Positions 5,160-5,604 of a DNA stretch of 5,604 bases are shown piece after piece. The notes beneath the pieces were generated by a model, which saw only the letters and a list, made by a program, of their open reading frames with translations, did no database searches and was not told where the DNA came from. Each line of letters opens with the position of its first letter. Position 1 is the first letter of the stretch. This DNA comes from Dehalococcoidales bacterium (GTDB lineage: Bacteria > Chloroflexota > Dehalococcoidia > Dehalococcoidales > UBA5627). The translations under genes and the position numbers were made by a program. The stretch is taken from the NCBI GenBank assembly GCA_028706995.1, contig JAQTVR010000083.1, forward strand, positions 1 through 5,604, written 5' to 3'.

Positions 5160-5604
5160 AGTGTTTAATTCTGGCCAGTGGCTTCGGAACAAGACTGTAT
5201 CCCGTCACGCAAAAAACGGCTAAGGGGCTGCTGCCCTACAAAGGCAAACCGGTTATTAGCTATATTGTTGAAAAGATACCGGATGATATGGAAATACACA
5301 TTACCACCAACCGTAAATTCGCTTCCCAGTACCAGGAATGGGAAAAGGACATTGGGAGAAATATAAATCTCTGGGTGGAGCCGGTGGATACCGAAGAGCA
5401 AATGCTGGGGGCAGTGGGTTCGCTGAACTACTGGGTTAAGGGGAATAATATTCAGGATGACTTGCTTGTCGTCGCCAGTGATAATTATTTCGACCTTGGC
5501 ATAAAAGATTTAATATCCGCTTTCGATAGAAAAAATACCCTGATCGCCGTGTATGACATCGGAAATAAAAATGAAGCGAGGCAATTCGGTATCGTCAAGC
5601 TGGA
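5156..5604 (+). CDS. Sugar-1-phosphate nucleotidylyltransferase, N-terminal part (3' end outside window)
   Basis: The ATG at 5156 overlaps the previous stop (ATGA) and has GGAG (5145-5148) 7 nt upstream. The frame is open through 149 complete codons to the window edge. The N-terminus carries the pyrophosphorylase signature LASGFGTRLYPVT (6-18) with K23 before LLPYKGKPVI (25-34), the NTP- and metal-binding loop of the RmlA/GalU-type superfamily. MLGAVGSL (83-90) matches the G-T/A-x-G-A/S-L segment, ASDN (107-110) holds the metal-binding aspartate D109, and ARQFGIV (141-147) corresponds to the A-x-x-Y-G-V/I-V motif. It would join NTP and a sugar 1-phosphate to give a nucleotide sugar and pyrophosphate, providing donor for the transferases upstream. 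Two signature positions are unusual: A22 where proline precedes the lysine, and S108 where glycine precedes the aspartate. Base and sugar specificity, and any fused C-terminal domain, cannot be read from this fragment. Confidence 0.88.
   Translation, partial: MKCLILASGFGTRLYPVTQKTAKGLLPYKGKPVISYIVEKIPDDMEIHITTNRKFASQYQEWEKDIGRNINLWVEPVDTEEQMLGAVGSLNYWVKGNNIQDDLLVVASDNYFDLGIKDLISAFDRKNTLIAVYDIGNKNEARQFGIVKL

Noticed and set aside
5165..5401. Open frames on both strands overlapping the start of the last gene
   Set aside because: The frame starting at 5156 carries the full nucleotidylyltransferase signature and runs to the window edge; the others show no motif.

Overview
The window looks like a bacterial chromosome segment where a housekeeping region meets a cell-envelope glycan gene cluster. 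The lineage cannot be fixed from the sequence. Standalone TyrA-type aromatic amino acid synthesis, a YruB-like glutaredoxin and an intergenic palindrome of the kind common in environmental anaerobes would fit Chloroflexota (Dehalococcoidia-like), but this is a weak inference. Base composition is moderate and uneven: the tyrA part reads visibly richer in G+C than much of the glycosyltransferase part.

Left part (1-762). The 3' end of a prephenate dehydrogenase gene (tyrA, + strand) ends at 284 with a small GC-rich hairpin around its stop codon. It converges on a 78-residue CPYC glutaredoxin-like gene (454-690, - strand). A REP-like inverted repeat with two alternative pairings (356-437) lies between them. 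Upstream of the glutaredoxin gene are a strong Shine-Dalgarno sequence, a perfect TATAAT box without a recognisable -35, and a perfect 17-bp palindrome centred about 40 bp upstream of the predicted transcription start. This arrangement suggests an activator-dependent promoter.

Middle (763-1164). No intact gene is present. Positions 817-996 hold a decayed internal fragment of a DNA polymerase III alpha-type gene (DnaE/DnaE2), in one frame, with an in-frame stop and a G-to-W change in the conserved RPGP motif. A candidate extended -10 promoter for the next operon follows at 1038-1066.

Right part (1165-5604). A tightly packed + strand operon encodes a UDP-glucose 4-epimerase (galE), a GT2 glycosyltransferase resembling polyprenyl-phosphate sugar synthases, two consecutive GT4 glycosyltransferases, and the N-terminal part of a sugar-1-phosphate nucleotidylyltransferase that runs off the window. 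The last three junctions overlap (23 nt, then 4 nt twice), pointing to translational coupling. Together these genes would supply nucleotide sugars (GalE, nucleotidylyltransferase), possibly load a lipid carrier (GT2), and extend an oligosaccharide (two GT4 enzymes) for a surface polysaccharide, glycolipid or protein glycan. The product is not determinable here. No CRISPR array, RNA gene, transposase or clearly undescribed system was found. The most distinctive signals are the glutaredoxin promoter architecture and the polymerase relic.
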